DNA from: Micromonospora tarapacensis | Lineage (GTDB): Bacteria; Actinomycetota; Actinomycetes; Mycobacteriales; Micromonosporaceae | Length of the DNA: 64,000 nucleotides | Direction of reading: 5' to 3' | Assembly (NCBI RefSeq): GCF_019697375.1 | Contig: NZ_JAHCDI010000004.1 | Span: forward strand, 4,141,324 to 4,205,323 | Shown: piece by piece, positions 44,215-52,259 of the stretch | Position numbering within the stretch: the stretch's first letter is position 1 | Layout: each line of letters starts with the position of its first letter | Position numbers and translations under genes: made by a program | Notes under the pieces: generated by a model | Databases searched by the model: none | Told to the model about the DNA's origin: nothing | The model's input: the letters and a program-made list of their open reading frames with translations, nothing else

Positions 44215-44916
44215 TCAGCTTCCGGTGCCCGGTTGCGCGTCTTGCTTGGGCCGGCCAGTACTCGACGCCGAACCAGTGCGCCCGTTGATCCAGCTTTCGA
44301 CCCGGTGACGCTTCCACGAGCGGATGATCCCGCGACGGCCGGGCTCCTCCAGGTCAGGTCTGATCAGGTATCCGTCCCGCTCCTCCCGCCAGGCCGGAAG
44401 GCTCTTCTCCACGTACTTGGACCAAGCGCCCGCGCCGACTCTGATGATCGTCCGGAACTCTTTCGCGGTGATCAGCTCGTCCGGGTCGCCCTCCAGCGTG
44501 ACCTGGTGCACCCGCGCCTGGCGAGCCTTCCGCTTGGCCTGGAAGTACGCGATGTTGAACGCGTCAAGATCGTCAAGCGCGTTCCACTCCTGGCCGGCGA
44601 CGACGTCAACCGGCTCCGGCCAGCCTGTCGTTGGGCGTTGCTTGGGTGAGGCGACGAGATTGATGGTGGGCAGGCTGCGGTCGAGGTACTCGGCTGCGCC
44701 ACGGCGGTTCGTGCAGAGCCGGCCGTGAATCACCCGTAGCTCCACGATCCCCCCTGACGTCACGTGCCGGCGTGCTTCCGCGTTCTCCGCCGGGCCGCCG
44801 TTTCCGCTTCCGCTCGCTGCGGCTGACGGACGCCGGTCGCGGGTGATGGTCACTGTACCGGCAGCAACCTCACCAGTTGCTTCCGCCTTTTCCGGCACCA
44901 GCACGTCGATCCGCAT
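44215..44916 (-). CDS. DNA-binding-like protein with two HTH modules, 233 aa
   Basis: GGAAGGAC precedes the ATG at 44916. After a disordered 60-residue N-terminus there are two excisionase-like modules: NRRGAAEYLDRSLPTINLVA (about 70-90) and ITAKEFRTIIRVGAGAWSKY (about 150-170), each followed by Trp/Pro-rich wing-like sequence. The second ends with WKRHRVESWINGR. It is probably a two-site DNA-binding protein that works with the 76-aa HTH protein on the element's control region. Specific function unknown. Confidence 0.6.
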   Translation of the reverse strand: MRIDVLVPEKAEATGEVAAGTVTITRDRRPSAAASGSGNGGPAENAEARRHVTSGGIVELRVIHGRLCTNRRGAAEYLDRSLPTINLVASPKQRPTTGWPEPVDVVAGQEWNALDDLDAFNIAYFQAKRKARQARVHQVTLEGDPDELITAKEFRTIIRVGAGAWSKYVEKSLPAWREERDGYLIRPDLEEPGRRGIIRSWKRHRVESWINGRTGSASSTGRPKQDAQPGTGS

Positions 44917-45065
44917 GATGAATGTCCTTCCGGAAGTTGGGGGTGGGACGGACAGACGTGCCGGCCTGCCAGCGAAAGGGCGTGGGGTCTGGTCGGGCCG
45001 CGTCGCCCACCGAGGTCAGTCGCGCTCCCGGGGCCGGCAGTGATAGCTCGTCGCGGCGGCAAACC

Positions 45066-45107
45066 GTCACGCCTCCCGGTTGATCTAGCTCAACCGGGAG
45101 GCGTGAC
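45066..45107 (-). terminator. 18-bp hairpin terminator after the Spd-like gene
   Basis: Arms 45066-45083 and 45090-45107 (GTCACGCCTCCCGGTTGA and complement) pair perfectly around a six-base loop. It lies 21 bases after the stop of the 586-aa gene and 150 bases before the next gene, so it should end that transcript. Confidence 0.8.
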
Positions 45108-45127
45108 AGTAAAGGGTTGATACCCGG

Positions 45128-46888
45128 TCAGGTGCCAGCCGTGGCGAGTTCCCGCCGCGATGCCGCAGAGAGCACGCTCCGAACCGTCCGGTCGGTGACG
45201 CCCGCGAGGGTCGCCAGATCCTGCTGTTTCGCGTCCGGGTGATCCCGGTGCGCTTCGAGCACCGCCAGGACGGTGGCGGGACTGACCCGGTCGACCTGCG
45301 GCACCGGCTGCCCCTCGAACATCAGTGGCTCGCCCGCGGGTGCGTTCGACGCCGTCCGGCGACGGCGCGGCGACATCCGCTCCATAAGCAGTCGGAGCTG
45401 TTCCTCCGCAGCCTCTCGGCGCTGCTGTTCGTCAGCGGCGGCACGCTCAGCGGTTGCCGCCCGAACCTCCAGGTCCTTCTGGAGCCGCGTCTGCTCCGCG
45501 CCCTTCCGCCGGAAGTTGGCGACGTCGGTTTCCGCCAGTTCGCCGCGTCGGCGCCATTCCTGTGCTTCCGCTTCCGCCTGCCCCCGCCCCCGGGCCGCCT
45601 GCTCGGCTTCCGCTCGGGCCTTCGTTGCCGCCTCCTCTGCCGCCGCCCGCAGGGCCGCTTCGTGCTCGGCCCGCCGGCTCGCCCGTTCCGCCTCCTCTAC
45701 TGCTTCCGCTCGCCGCGCTGCTTCCGCTTCCGCCGTCTGCCGCGCCGCGCGGGTTTCCGCTTCCGCCTGCGCGCGTCGCGTCGCTTCCGCTTCCGCCCGC
45801 GCGTCCGCTTCCGCTGCGGCGGCGCGGGCGGCGCGGGCATCCTCGTGCGCCGCTTCCGCTTCCTTGTGCGCCGGCCCCGGCAGCGCCAGTGACGGTACCG
45901 AGGTGCCGGTCTGGGCGAGGTGCAGTAGCGCCGTGAGCGCCGGGCCGGTCTCGCCCGCACGGGCCGCCTTCCGGGCGACGGTGCGCGCCTGCTTCCGGAC
46001 GTCGGTCGCGAGCGCCTCCTGCCGCTCTCGTTCCCGCTCGGCCGCTGCGAGCCGGCGGCGCTCGACCCGAGCAGCCTCGGCACGAGCGACCAGGGCCGCC
46101 GCTCCGGGGCTGAGCCGGTCGAGCACGTCCAACCGCCAGGCGGTGAGGGTGGATCGAGGGGCGACCAGCCACCGCCGCCACCCGAACCGCTCCGGCGGTG
46201 GCGGCAGCATTCCCCGCTCCCGCAGCTCAGGCCGGTGCTTGGCCCCGCTGCGGACCTCGTACACGATGATCCCGAGCGCCGACAGGAACGACAGCCCGAC
46301 CGCCTTGACCGGGTCGGCGTGGTGGCCGATGGCGTTGATCGCGACCGCCGCTGCCGTGCAGATCCAGATCAGCGCCCGCGCCGCAAGCGCACGCTCACCG
46401 GCGAGGCGCTGCTGCTGCGCGGTGAGGGCCATCGCCAGGCCGGTGCCTTCGATCGCGATCGCCGCCACCACGCCGATGGGCGTGGGCAACCCGTTGGCCC
46501 TGGCAGCGTCCACCTGGCCATACACGGCACCCGCTACGGCCAGCCCGTAGATCAGGCCGGAGTAAACCGAGGCCGCGTTGGTCCGTACGTACTCGATGCG
46601 GCGCGCGTACCAGGTCGCTGTTTCCTGCCGGCGGGCCTGGCGCCGTTGCCGCTTCGCTTCGCGCTCGGCCTTACGCTCCTGCCGGCGGCGCTTGGCGCGG
46701 GCGGCGTTCTGCTGGTCACGCTGGTCATCCAGTCGCAACCGCCCTTCCTGCATGCGCAGGCGTCGCTCCGCCGCCGCGTCCTCGTCGGCGATTCGTTGCT
46801 CGCTGGCCAGCCGCCCCGCCTCCGCGGTCGCCAACTCGCGGGCGACCCGCCGGTCGGTCCTGGCCAGGTCGGTCAGGTCGGTGCTCAT
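45128..46888 (-). CDS. DUF2637/Spd-like membrane protein with coiled coil and HTH, 586 aa
   Basis: A charged N-terminal helix (about 1-100) is followed by four membrane helices at about 105-210 (SVYSGLIYGLAVAGAVYGQV; IGVVAAIAIEGTGLAMAL; ALIWICTAAAVAINAIG; AVGLSFLSALGIIVYEV). This is the DUF2637 pattern of proteins linked to plasmid spread in mycelia. Then comes a very long Ala/Glu/Arg coiled coil (about 330-500), encoded by many GCTTCCGC repeats on the plus strand. The last 50 residues (PATVLAVLEAHRDHPDAKQQ, GVTDRTVRSVLSAASRREL) form an HTH. The membrane plus DNA-binding design suits tethering of element DNA to the membrane. Confidence 0.75.
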   Translation of the reverse strand: MSTDLTDLARTDRRVARELATAEAGRLASEQRIADEDAAAERRLRMQEGRLRLDDQRDQQNAARAKRRRQERKAEREAKRQRRQARRQETATWYARRIEYVRTNAASVYSGLIYGLAVAGAVYGQVDAARANGLPTPIGVVAAIAIEGTGLAMALTAQQQRLAGERALAARALIWICTAAAVAINAIGHHADPVKAVGLSFLSALGIIVYEVRSGAKHRPELRERGMLPPPPERFGWRRWLVAPRSTLTAWRLDVLDRLSPGAAALVARAEAARVERRRLAAAERERERQEALATDVRKQARTVARKAARAGETGPALTALLHLAQTGTSVPSLALPGPAHKEAEAAHEDARAARAAAAEADARAEAEATRRAQAEAETRAARQTAEAEAARRAEAVEEAERASRRAEHEAALRAAAEEAATKARAEAEQAARGRGQAEAEAQEWRRRGELAETDVANFRRKGAEQTRLQKDLEVRAATAERAAADEQQRREAAEEQLRLLMERMSPRRRRTASNAPAGEPLMFEGQPVPQVDRVSPATVLAVLEAHRDHPDAKQQDLATLAGVTDRTVRSVLSAASRRELATAGT

Positions 46889-46995
46889 CGCGCCACCGGA
46901 CCTTCCGGCACACCGCGCGGCGGCACCGACCCTGGCGCTACGGGACGGATCGGGGGCAGAAGGAACAGCGGCATCAAGGCCGTAAGGTCTGTCAT
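46885..46995 (-). CDS. 36-aa peptide translationally coupled to the Spd-like gene
   Basis: The ATG at 46995 follows GGAGGT with good spacing and its stop overlaps the next ATG (ATGA), so translation is almost certain. The peptide has one hydrophobic stretch (LTALMPLFLLPPI) and a Pro/Arg-rich tail. It may be a tiny membrane partner of the DUF2637-like protein or simply couple its translation. It is too short to assign. Confidence 0.6.
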   Translation of the reverse strand: MTDLTALMPLFLLPPIRPVAPGSVPPRGVPEGPVAR

Positions 46996-47118
46996 GGGTC
47001 GGACCTCCGTTGTCCGATCAAGGTCCCGGCCGGTGGGTTGCCTCCACCGACCGGGACCGCTGCGTTTACGGGCCGGATGGGGCACCAACGGTGGGTGATC
47101 ATCCGGCCTATCGTGAGA

Positions 47119-47149
47119 GCTACGGGTTATCGGCAGCGCTACGGGTAAC
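47119..47149. promoter_or_regulatory. Operator-like site upstream of the Spd operon
   Basis: GCTACGGGTTATC at 47119 and GCTACGGGTAAC at 47138-47149 flank GTTATCGGCAGCGCTACGGG (47126-47145). This 20-mer matches the site at 27422-27441 at 19 of 20 positions, in the same orientation relative to the downstream gene. It lies about 130 bases before ATG 46995 in a 245-base gap that shows no other feature. Confidence 0.6.
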
Positions 47150-47240
47150 GCGCCTGGTGTACGGTGCCCGGCTCTCTGCACCTCGCCGGCCGGGCGAGCG
47201 GCCCGGCCCGGCGGGGCGGGCGCACCGTCGATGAAGCCGT

Positions 47241-47732
47241 TCAACGCGCTGGCGGCTGACCGGACGAGCGGCGGATCGGCGCGGCGAACGCCTGCATGCA
47301 GTAGCCGGAACAGTGCGCCCGCCAGATGCTGTCGTCGGCGTCGTCGGCATAGAGCATGTGACCGGCGGCCCGGCGGGTACCGAGCCGATACCCGGCGGCA
47401 CGAAGTCGGGCGGCTGCGTCGGCGCGGCTGATGACGTGCCAGCCCAACGCGCGTAGCGCGGCATCCACGTCTGCGGTGGTGCGCTCGGCGAAGGGGTGCC
47501 CGGCCGGTAGCGGCTCCGGCGTGATCGCCTCCAGCAACCTGAACCCGCGAGCCGGGACCGGGCCGTTGTCGTGATGGGGACGGATGCCGGTCAGGCCGGC
47601 GGCGCCGGTCGGTAGGTGCAGCCACACCTGACCGAGATCTGCGGCAGCGTGTGGGTCACCAGGCCAACCGCCGAGGTGGCCGCCGCCGGAGCGCTCGGCC
47701 GCTTTGAGATAGGCAGTGGCGTGCGTTGTCAT
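47241..47732 (-). CDS. Hypothetical protein, 163 aa
   Basis: The ATG at 47732 (MTTHATAYLKAAERSGGG) follows GGGAG. The protein is soluble, with a His/Gly-rich N-terminal half and a C-terminal domain VDAALRALGWHVISRADAAA then YRLGTRRAAGHML. No catalytic motif is evident. An AT-rich promoter-like motif lies 58 bases upstream and overlaps the end of the DpdA-like gene, so this gene can be transcribed separately. Family unknown. Confidence 0.58.
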   Translation of the reverse strand: MTTHATAYLKAAERSGGGHLGGWPGDPHAAADLGQVWLHLPTGAAGLTGIRPHHDNGPVPARGFRLLEAITPEPLPAGHPFAERTTADVDAALRALGWHVISRADAAARLRAAGYRLGTRRAAGHMLYADDADDSIWRAHCSGYCMQAFAAPIRRSSGQPPAR

Positions 47733-47789
47733 GAGGACTCCCGAGGAGTTGACATCGGGCGCTGGCAGGGCCAGCCACCCCCGATAGGA

Positions 47790-47810
47790 CTTATAATGAT
47801 ACCGCATCTA
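47790..47810 (-). promoter_or_regulatory. AT-rich promoter-like motif, copy 1
   Basis: On the minus strand this reads TAGATGCGGTATCATTATAA followed by G. It is nearly identical to copies at 54175-54195 and 53642-53662. All three lie just upstream of small minus-strand genes, and all are strikingly AT-rich for this DNA. It overlaps the stop codon of the DpdA-like gene. Confidence 0.6.
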
Positions 47811-49010
47811 TGCCATGCTGCCGGCTGTTTCATCGAACAACGTGAGCTGGTCCGGGTGTGGCGCCCGCCGACGGGAACGGCGGGCCAGCGGCGTACGCCG
47901 GTTGCTCGCCGGCGTCCCGGGCGGGGCCGATGACAGGTCGACCAGCGGTGTGGACGGCGCGGACACACCGCGTGCGGCGTACCGCAGCGCGTCCATCACC
48001 TCCTCTCGGTACGCGATGGCGTAGCGAAAGCAGTTGCGGCAGTCGGTAGGTACGCGGTAGCCGGTCACGGGGTCTGGGCGACTCAGATGGGTGCACCCCG
48101 GCAGGCGGATGCGCTCGCGCCGGGCGGTGGCCGACCAGGCTTGACTGTCGGAGCTGACCAGCAGGGGGCCAACGAGCCGAAGGGCGTTGATGCTGACTCC
48201 GAACCCGTGCATTCGCACACCCAGCGGCGCGAGGGTGCCCAGGACGCGGGCCACGTCGCGTTGGGAGCCGCGCCGGCACAGACTGCCGACGCCGATGCGC
48301 ATGCCGGCCAGGTCTACCCCCGCGGCCTGATACATGCCGTAGTGCTCGACGTACTCCCACGGGTGCCACCCCTGCAACGTCGGCAGCCACGGTATGTGCG
48401 GGAACTGTTGGGCGAGGTAGAGGTAGTTGGTCACGGTCGCTTCCTGGTGCTCCCGGACAGTGGCTCCGGTACGGCGCAGGCACTGCGGTTCGCAGGGCCA
48501 GTCCTGAATGCCGACGACATCGGGCGGTCCCACGTCCTCTTGGAAGCGGGTCCACATGGCCCCGTACTCGTCGGGGTGCGCGAACCAGGGATGTCCCTCC
48601 GGGTCGGCGCGCAGGATCAGTGCCGCGTACGCGCCGGAGTCGCCGGCCCAGGGTGCCCCGTTCATCCGTACCGGGAAATCGTCGCCGCGCCGCCGGTAGC
48701 GGGCCAGGGTGGTCGCCGAGATGAACAGTGGCACGGGTGATTCGTTCAACCGATGGGGATGTCCCACCCCGAGGTAGAAGGTGGTTCGGCGCGCGGCGTC
48801 GGGATGGAACTCGCTGATCGTCCAAGGAGTGATCAGCCCCCACGGCGTGTTCACGCGGTCGGGGCCGAGGCCGAACCGGGCCACGTGCGCGTCCCAGCGA
48901 GCGCGACGCTCCTCCACCGTTGGTGAAGGTGGAGGCCACTGCGTAAGGTTCTGCTTCCGCGACGGGCCGAGGACCTGCCGGCGTTCCTGTGGGGAGACGT
49001 CAACGGTCAT
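47808..49010 (-). CDS. dpdA: DpdA-family (TGT-like) DNA deazaguanine insertion protein, 400 aa
   Basis: DpdA enzymes are relatives of tRNA-guanine transglycosylase that exchange guanine in DNA for a 7-deazaguanine. Signatures here are PWAGDSGAYAALI, VVGIQDWPCEPQCLRRTG, a HPWEYVEHYGMYQAAGVDLA segment, the family-typical GVGSLCRRGS, GVRMHGFGVS, and LLVSSDSQAWSATARR, plus a Cys pair in TDCRNCFRY that may bind zinc. The ATG at 49010 has GGAG upstream; a GTG 21 bases earlier is possible. The C-terminus ends with HPDQLTLFDE, a QLxLF-type clamp-binding motif at 388-392. No preQ0 biosynthesis genes are present in the window, so the host would have to supply the base. It is followed upstream by the Mom-like gene. 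Confidence 0.72.
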   Translation of the reverse strand: MTVDVSPQERRQVLGPSRKQNLTQWPPPSPTVEERRARWDAHVARFGLGPDRVNTPWGLITPWTISEFHPDAARRTTFYLGVGHPHRLNESPVPLFISATTLARYRRRGDDFPVRMNGAPWAGDSGAYAALILRADPEGHPWFAHPDEYGAMWTRFQEDVGPPDVVGIQDWPCEPQCLRRTGATVREHQEATVTNYLYLAQQFPHIPWLPTLQGWHPWEYVEHYGMYQAAGVDLAGMRIGVGSLCRRGSQRDVARVLGTLAPLGVRMHGFGVSINALRLVGPLLVSSDSQAWSATARRERIRLPGCTHLSRPDPVTGYRVPTDCRNCFRYAIAYREEVMDALRYAARGVSAPSTPLVDLSSAPPGTPASNRRTPLARRSRRRAPHPDQLTLFDETAGSMA

Positions 49011-49073
49011 GCCGGCGCTCCGGTAGGCCACGCTCCAGGGTGCGCAGCAGGTCAGCCTCGGCGCGCAGCGGGT

Positions 49074-49943
49074 TCACAGGGTCACCGCCGGGTCCGTCGC
49101 GAGCGGGTACGGCAGTTCGACCAGGCCAATCGGACAGCGCCGACGCCAGCCCCTATCGCCCACCGGCCAGGCGAAGCGGTGGCAGCCTCGATGGCGAACC
49201 CGCCGGGCGCCGATCTGGACCAGGACAAGTTCCAGCCATTCCGCCGGGGTCAGGTCGTATCCCACCCGCGCGTACTCGGCTACCATCTCCGGCAAGGGCC
49301 GGGCGCCCAACGCTGTTAGGCGAGCCCGTACACCGGGCGCCCCGCGTTCCCCGGCGCGGACCTTCTGCACGGCCCTGGCCGTCAGGACAGTGCCGTCTGG
49401 CAGAATCGTGATAGTCCTGGCAGTCCCCCGCCCCAGATACCGTCCGCGAGTTACGCGGTAGATGTGCCCAACGTGCCCAGGCATGAGGAGTGTGCCGCCG
49501 AGGATTCGAGGCATCGGGTCGGAGAAGGCGACCAGCCCTCGGAGGCCGTGCCCAGCGGCCAGGCGGAACAGTTGCCCCAGAAGCCAGCTCTCCGCGTTGG
49601 ACGGCACGACATCGAGCAAGATCAGGCGGGAGATTTCCGCAGCCCGGTCAGCGCCGAGGGTCGGGAACGGCTTGGTCAGCACAGCGGGGTGCATCGGCAC
49701 GCCGAGCACGACCGCCCCGACCAGGTGCTCTCGTTCCAGCAGCCCAAATGACATTCGAGAGGCCGGAAAACTCCTGCTGTAGTGGTGCTCGGTGACAAAC
49801 CGGCGGATCGGGGCCTCCGGCATCTGTACGAGGCGAAAGCGGCGGCGGTCGAAGCCGCCCTCGTGCACCGGCCGCCACGTGTGCTTCCCGCCGCGCCAAC
49901 GCTGGCAGAAGGCAGGGTCGAACAAGGAGAGTTGCTCAAGCAT
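49074..49943 (-). CDS. mom: Mom-family DNA modification (GNAT-like) protein, 289 aa
   Basis: Mom of phage Mu modifies adenine in DNA and shields it from restriction. Here the GNAT-like core is clear: RRFVTEHHYSRSFPASRMSF, then AAEISRLILLDVVPSNAESW, GLRGLVAFSDPMPR, and GHVGHIYRVTRGRYLGRGTA, in the order seen in actinophage Mom-like proteins. The ATG at 49943 gives MLEQLSLFDP, so a QLxLF clamp-type motif occupies residues 4-8. The C-terminal 80 residues are basic and carry a Cys/His-containing tail. The gene lies 63 bases before the DpdA-like gene on the same strand, probably in one transcript. Confidence 0.68.
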   Translation of the reverse strand: MLEQLSLFDPAFCQRWRGGKHTWRPVHEGGFDRRRFRLVQMPEAPIRRFVTEHHYSRSFPASRMSFGLLEREHLVGAVVLGVPMHPAVLTKPFPTLGADRAAEISRLILLDVVPSNAESWLLGQLFRLAAGHGLRGLVAFSDPMPRILGGTLLMPGHVGHIYRVTRGRYLGRGTARTITILPDGTVLTARAVQKVRAGERGAPGVRARLTALGARPLPEMVAEYARVGYDLTPAEWLELVLVQIGARRVRHRGCHRFAWPVGDRGWRRRCPIGLVELPYPLATDPAVTL

Positions 49944-50039
49944 GGTTTCCACCCACGGGTTTGTTCGAGGGGTGCAAGGGGTCCGTTACCGCGCCGGGCA
50001 GGTCAACCGAAAGCCGGCGGCAGGGTTGCAGTTCTCCAG

Positions 50040-50072
50040 CGGCTCCGGCCACCGTCGCGGTGGCCGGAGCCG
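50040..50072 (-). terminator. 15-bp hairpin terminator after the ParB-like gene
   Basis: Arms 50040-50054 and 50058-50072 (CGGCTCCGGCCACCG and complement) pair perfectly around TCG. It begins 11 bases after the ParB-like stop, so it should end that transcript. The Mom-like gene then needs its own promoter in the remaining 100 bases. Confidence 0.82.
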
Positions 50073-50083
50073 TCTCCCGTTGG

Positions 50084-51631
50084 CTATGCCTGGGGTGAGG
50101 CCGGGGTGGCGGGGTCGGGGGACGGCAGCGGCGCTTCGCCGCACGCCCGCAACTCGACCGCGGACAGCTCGTACCCGTTGGCTTCCAGGTAGCGCAGGTA
50201 CCGCGCGGTGCTGTCGCTGACCGTGCGCCACGAGTTGCGGCTCGTCGCGTCTTCATAGGCGGCCAGGACCAGGCCGAGCGCGATCATCTGGGCGCGGTCG
50301 TCGCTGGCCTTACCTACGAGTTCGACCATCGCGGAGGCACGCCGGCCGTACGTCGGCGTCTGGTCCGGCAGGCCGAGCAGGTCATGGCCGAGGCGGTTGC
50401 CGCCGGTGAGCGCCGACGTGATGGCGTGGTCCGCACGGGCGAGGCTGCCGGCCAGAAACCCAGCCGCCGTCTTCGGTGCGTTCTTGCGAGTGAGGAAGGT
50501 GCGCAGCCAGTCCCGGCGGACCGTCTCGGCGCTGTCCCACGCCTTGTTGGACTGGATCACGTCGCGGCGCTCAGCGCGGGCTTGTTCCCGTTCCGTGTCT
50601 GTCATCTCGGCTGCGGTCTTGCGTCCGCTGCCGGAGTCGTGCCCGCGAGAGCGCAGGGTGTGCCCGTGCGCGGCGTAGTCGGTGCACACGTACTCAGGCA
50701 GCCAGACCCGGTACGGGCCAGCCGGCTCGCTCTCCTCCGTGCCTTCATCGGCCTCGGTGTCGTCGCCCCAGGGATCGTCCTCGTCCTCGTCCTCTTCTGA
50801 CTCGTCCTCGTTCGGGTACACCCAGTCGTCGTCGAGGAAGGCGGCGTGGCCGGGGCAGGAGGAGTGGTTGTCCTCGGTAATCTGTTCCTCACCCTGCTTC
50901 AGCTCCGACAGCCGCTTGACCGTCTCGTTGTCCCACGCCGGCCGGTCGACCACCATGATGCCGGCGGCGGCAAGGGCAGCAGCGGCTTCTGCCTTCGCCG
51001 CAGCATCGGCGCGGGCGTCGCGCAACTGCTGCGCCTGGTGGTCGAACCCGCCGCGTTGGGCGGCGACAACGAGCCGCTTGACCGCCTCCCCGTCATCCTC
51101 GAACTCCGCGATCACGGCGGCCTGGTCAACGGTGAGGAACTCCCACCGCTGCGTGGCCCCCCGAGCGAGTTCGCTTCGGGCCACCTTGAGCGCCTTGTCG
51201 ACTACCGGCCGGCTGGCGGACATCCGCTTGGCGATCTCCCCAGCCGGGACACCGCAGAGAGCCAGTTGCTCGTAGGCGGCCACACGTTCCGCCACCGTAA
51301 GGGGCTCGCGGTGGTCGTTCTCGTTGACCTGGTCAGTCAGCCGGTCGGCTTCGTCTGGCTGTGCAACCACCATCACCCGGACCCACGGACGCTGGGCCTG
51401 CACAGCCGCGAGGGTCCGGCGTTGCCCACGCAGCACGACAAGGCGCTGATCGGCGTCCTGGTAGGCGATGACCGGCTCTTTGACGCCGCGCTCGGCGATG
51501 TTCTCTACGTAGCTCTTGCGCAACCGTGGGTCCAAGCGCACATTCGCGCCCACGACCAGCGTCGCGGGATCGACACGCAGCAGCTTCTCCTCGAACTGCT
51601 CGGCATCGACGGTGTGGGTTTCGGTGGTCAT
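50084..51631 (-). CDS. ParB/RepB/Spo0J-like partition protein, 515 aa
   Basis: The ATG at 51631 (MTTETHTVDAEQF) follows GGAAGGA. The ParB N-terminal nuclease-like domain is visible: VDPATLVVGANVRLDPRLRK, IAERGVKEPVIAYQDADQRL, VVLRGQRRTLAAVQAQ, then NENDHREPLTVAERVAAYEQ and the HTH GVPAGEIAKRMSASRPVVDK. A very acidic linker (DESEEDEDEDDPWGDDTEAD) precedes a helical C-terminus. It is longer than chromosomal ParB and no ParA gene is adjacent, so it may act in segregation or as a nuclease-like regulator. It has its own operator-like site and terminator. Confidence 0.82.
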   Translation of the reverse strand: MTTETHTVDAEQFEEKLLRVDPATLVVGANVRLDPRLRKSYVENIAERGVKEPVIAYQDADQRLVVLRGQRRTLAAVQAQRPWVRVMVVAQPDEADRLTDQVNENDHREPLTVAERVAAYEQLALCGVPAGEIAKRMSASRPVVDKALKVARSELARGATQRWEFLTVDQAAVIAEFEDDGEAVKRLVVAAQRGGFDHQAQQLRDARADAAAKAEAAAALAAAGIMVVDRPAWDNETVKRLSELKQGEEQITEDNHSSCPGHAAFLDDDWVYPNEDESEEDEDEDDPWGDDTEADEGTEESEPAGPYRVWLPEYVCTDYAAHGHTLRSRGHDSGSGRKTAAEMTDTEREQARAERRDVIQSNKAWDSAETVRRDWLRTFLTRKNAPKTAAGFLAGSLARADHAITSALTGGNRLGHDLLGLPDQTPTYGRRASAMVELVGKASDDRAQMIALGLVLAAYEDATSRNSWRTVSDSTARYLRYLEANGYELSAVELRACGEAPLPSPDPATPASPQA

Positions 51632-51769
51632 CGAGGGTGTTCCTTCCAAGAGCACTTCTGGTTGAAGTCGGCTACGTCTGGCGGGCCGGCTCCGCGCAGG
51701 CCGCAGCGACCGCGACGGCGGCGGGCAGGGTCGATCGCGTCGACGGAGCAGGGGGTGCGGCGGAGCGGC

Positions 51770-51796
51770 GCTACGGGTAGCCGCAGCGGCTACGCT
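51770..51796. promoter_or_regulatory. GCTACGGGTAGC operator-like site upstream of the ParB-like gene
   Basis: GCTACGGGTAGC (51770-51781) is followed by CGCAGCGGCTACG, giving a second half-site. It lies about 140 bases before ATG 51631 in a 265-base gap without genes. It is identical over 12 bases to the site at 44197. Confidence 0.58.
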
Positions 51797-51896
51797 GTGC
51801 CGTGCGGACCGTCTGGCGGTACGCCGGGTTCGGGTTGTAGCGACCTGGAGCCCCGGTGCTGGCCCACGCGACGCAAGACCGCGCGGGCCGGCACCG

Positions 51897-52259
51897 TTAC
51901 TTCCGTTCCAGTTGGGTCTCCAGCTCGCACTGACCGATCAGTTGCTGGTGCAACCACGTGCGGATCCGGTATCGAGCGAGCCCGTCGACGGCGGGTAGCT
52001 CAGTGGTCTCCACGTCGATCGGCACCAGCGCATCGGCCAGGCGGACGTACACAGCGACCAGCGCGTCACGGCTGCCGGGGCCGCGCAGACGCCGGATGAT
52101 CTCCGCCTGGGCGACCGCCCGCACTCCTCCGACGATGAGCCCGGAGTCTGGGCGCAGGGTGGTCAGGATGATGTAGGTCGCGGACTCGCGGGTGGGCATC
52201 GGATTCTCGGCCGGCTCGGGCTTCGGGTTCCCGGCGTCGCCGGGCTGGTGGCCGGTCAC
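51897..52259 (-). CDS. Hypothetical protein, 120 aa
   Basis: The GTG at 52259 overlaps the stop of the preceding gene (GTGA). The product has a Pro-rich start and one globular domain (YIILTTLRPDSGLIVGGVRA, VAVYVRLADALVPIDV) of mixed alpha/beta type without membrane segments. It is co-translated with the 291-aa gene. Family unknown. Confidence 0.6.
   Translation of the reverse strand: MTGHQPGDAGNPKPEPAENPMPTRESATYIILTTLRPDSGLIVGGVRAVAQAEIIRRLRGPGSRDALVAVYVRLADALVPIDVETTELPAVDGLARYRIRTWLHQQLIGQCELETQLERK

Noticed and set aside
45540..45880. Dense GCTTCCGC repeats that look like iterons
   Set aside because: On the coding strand they are GCGGAAGC codons of an Ala/Glu coiled coil in the Spd-like protein. 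Coding explains them, and spacing is irregular.
47808..49010. Reading the DpdA-like gene as an ordinary tRNA-guanine transglycosylase
   Set aside because: The GVGSLCRRGS and HGFGV motifs and the plasmid context fit the DpdA branch better than housekeeping TGT.
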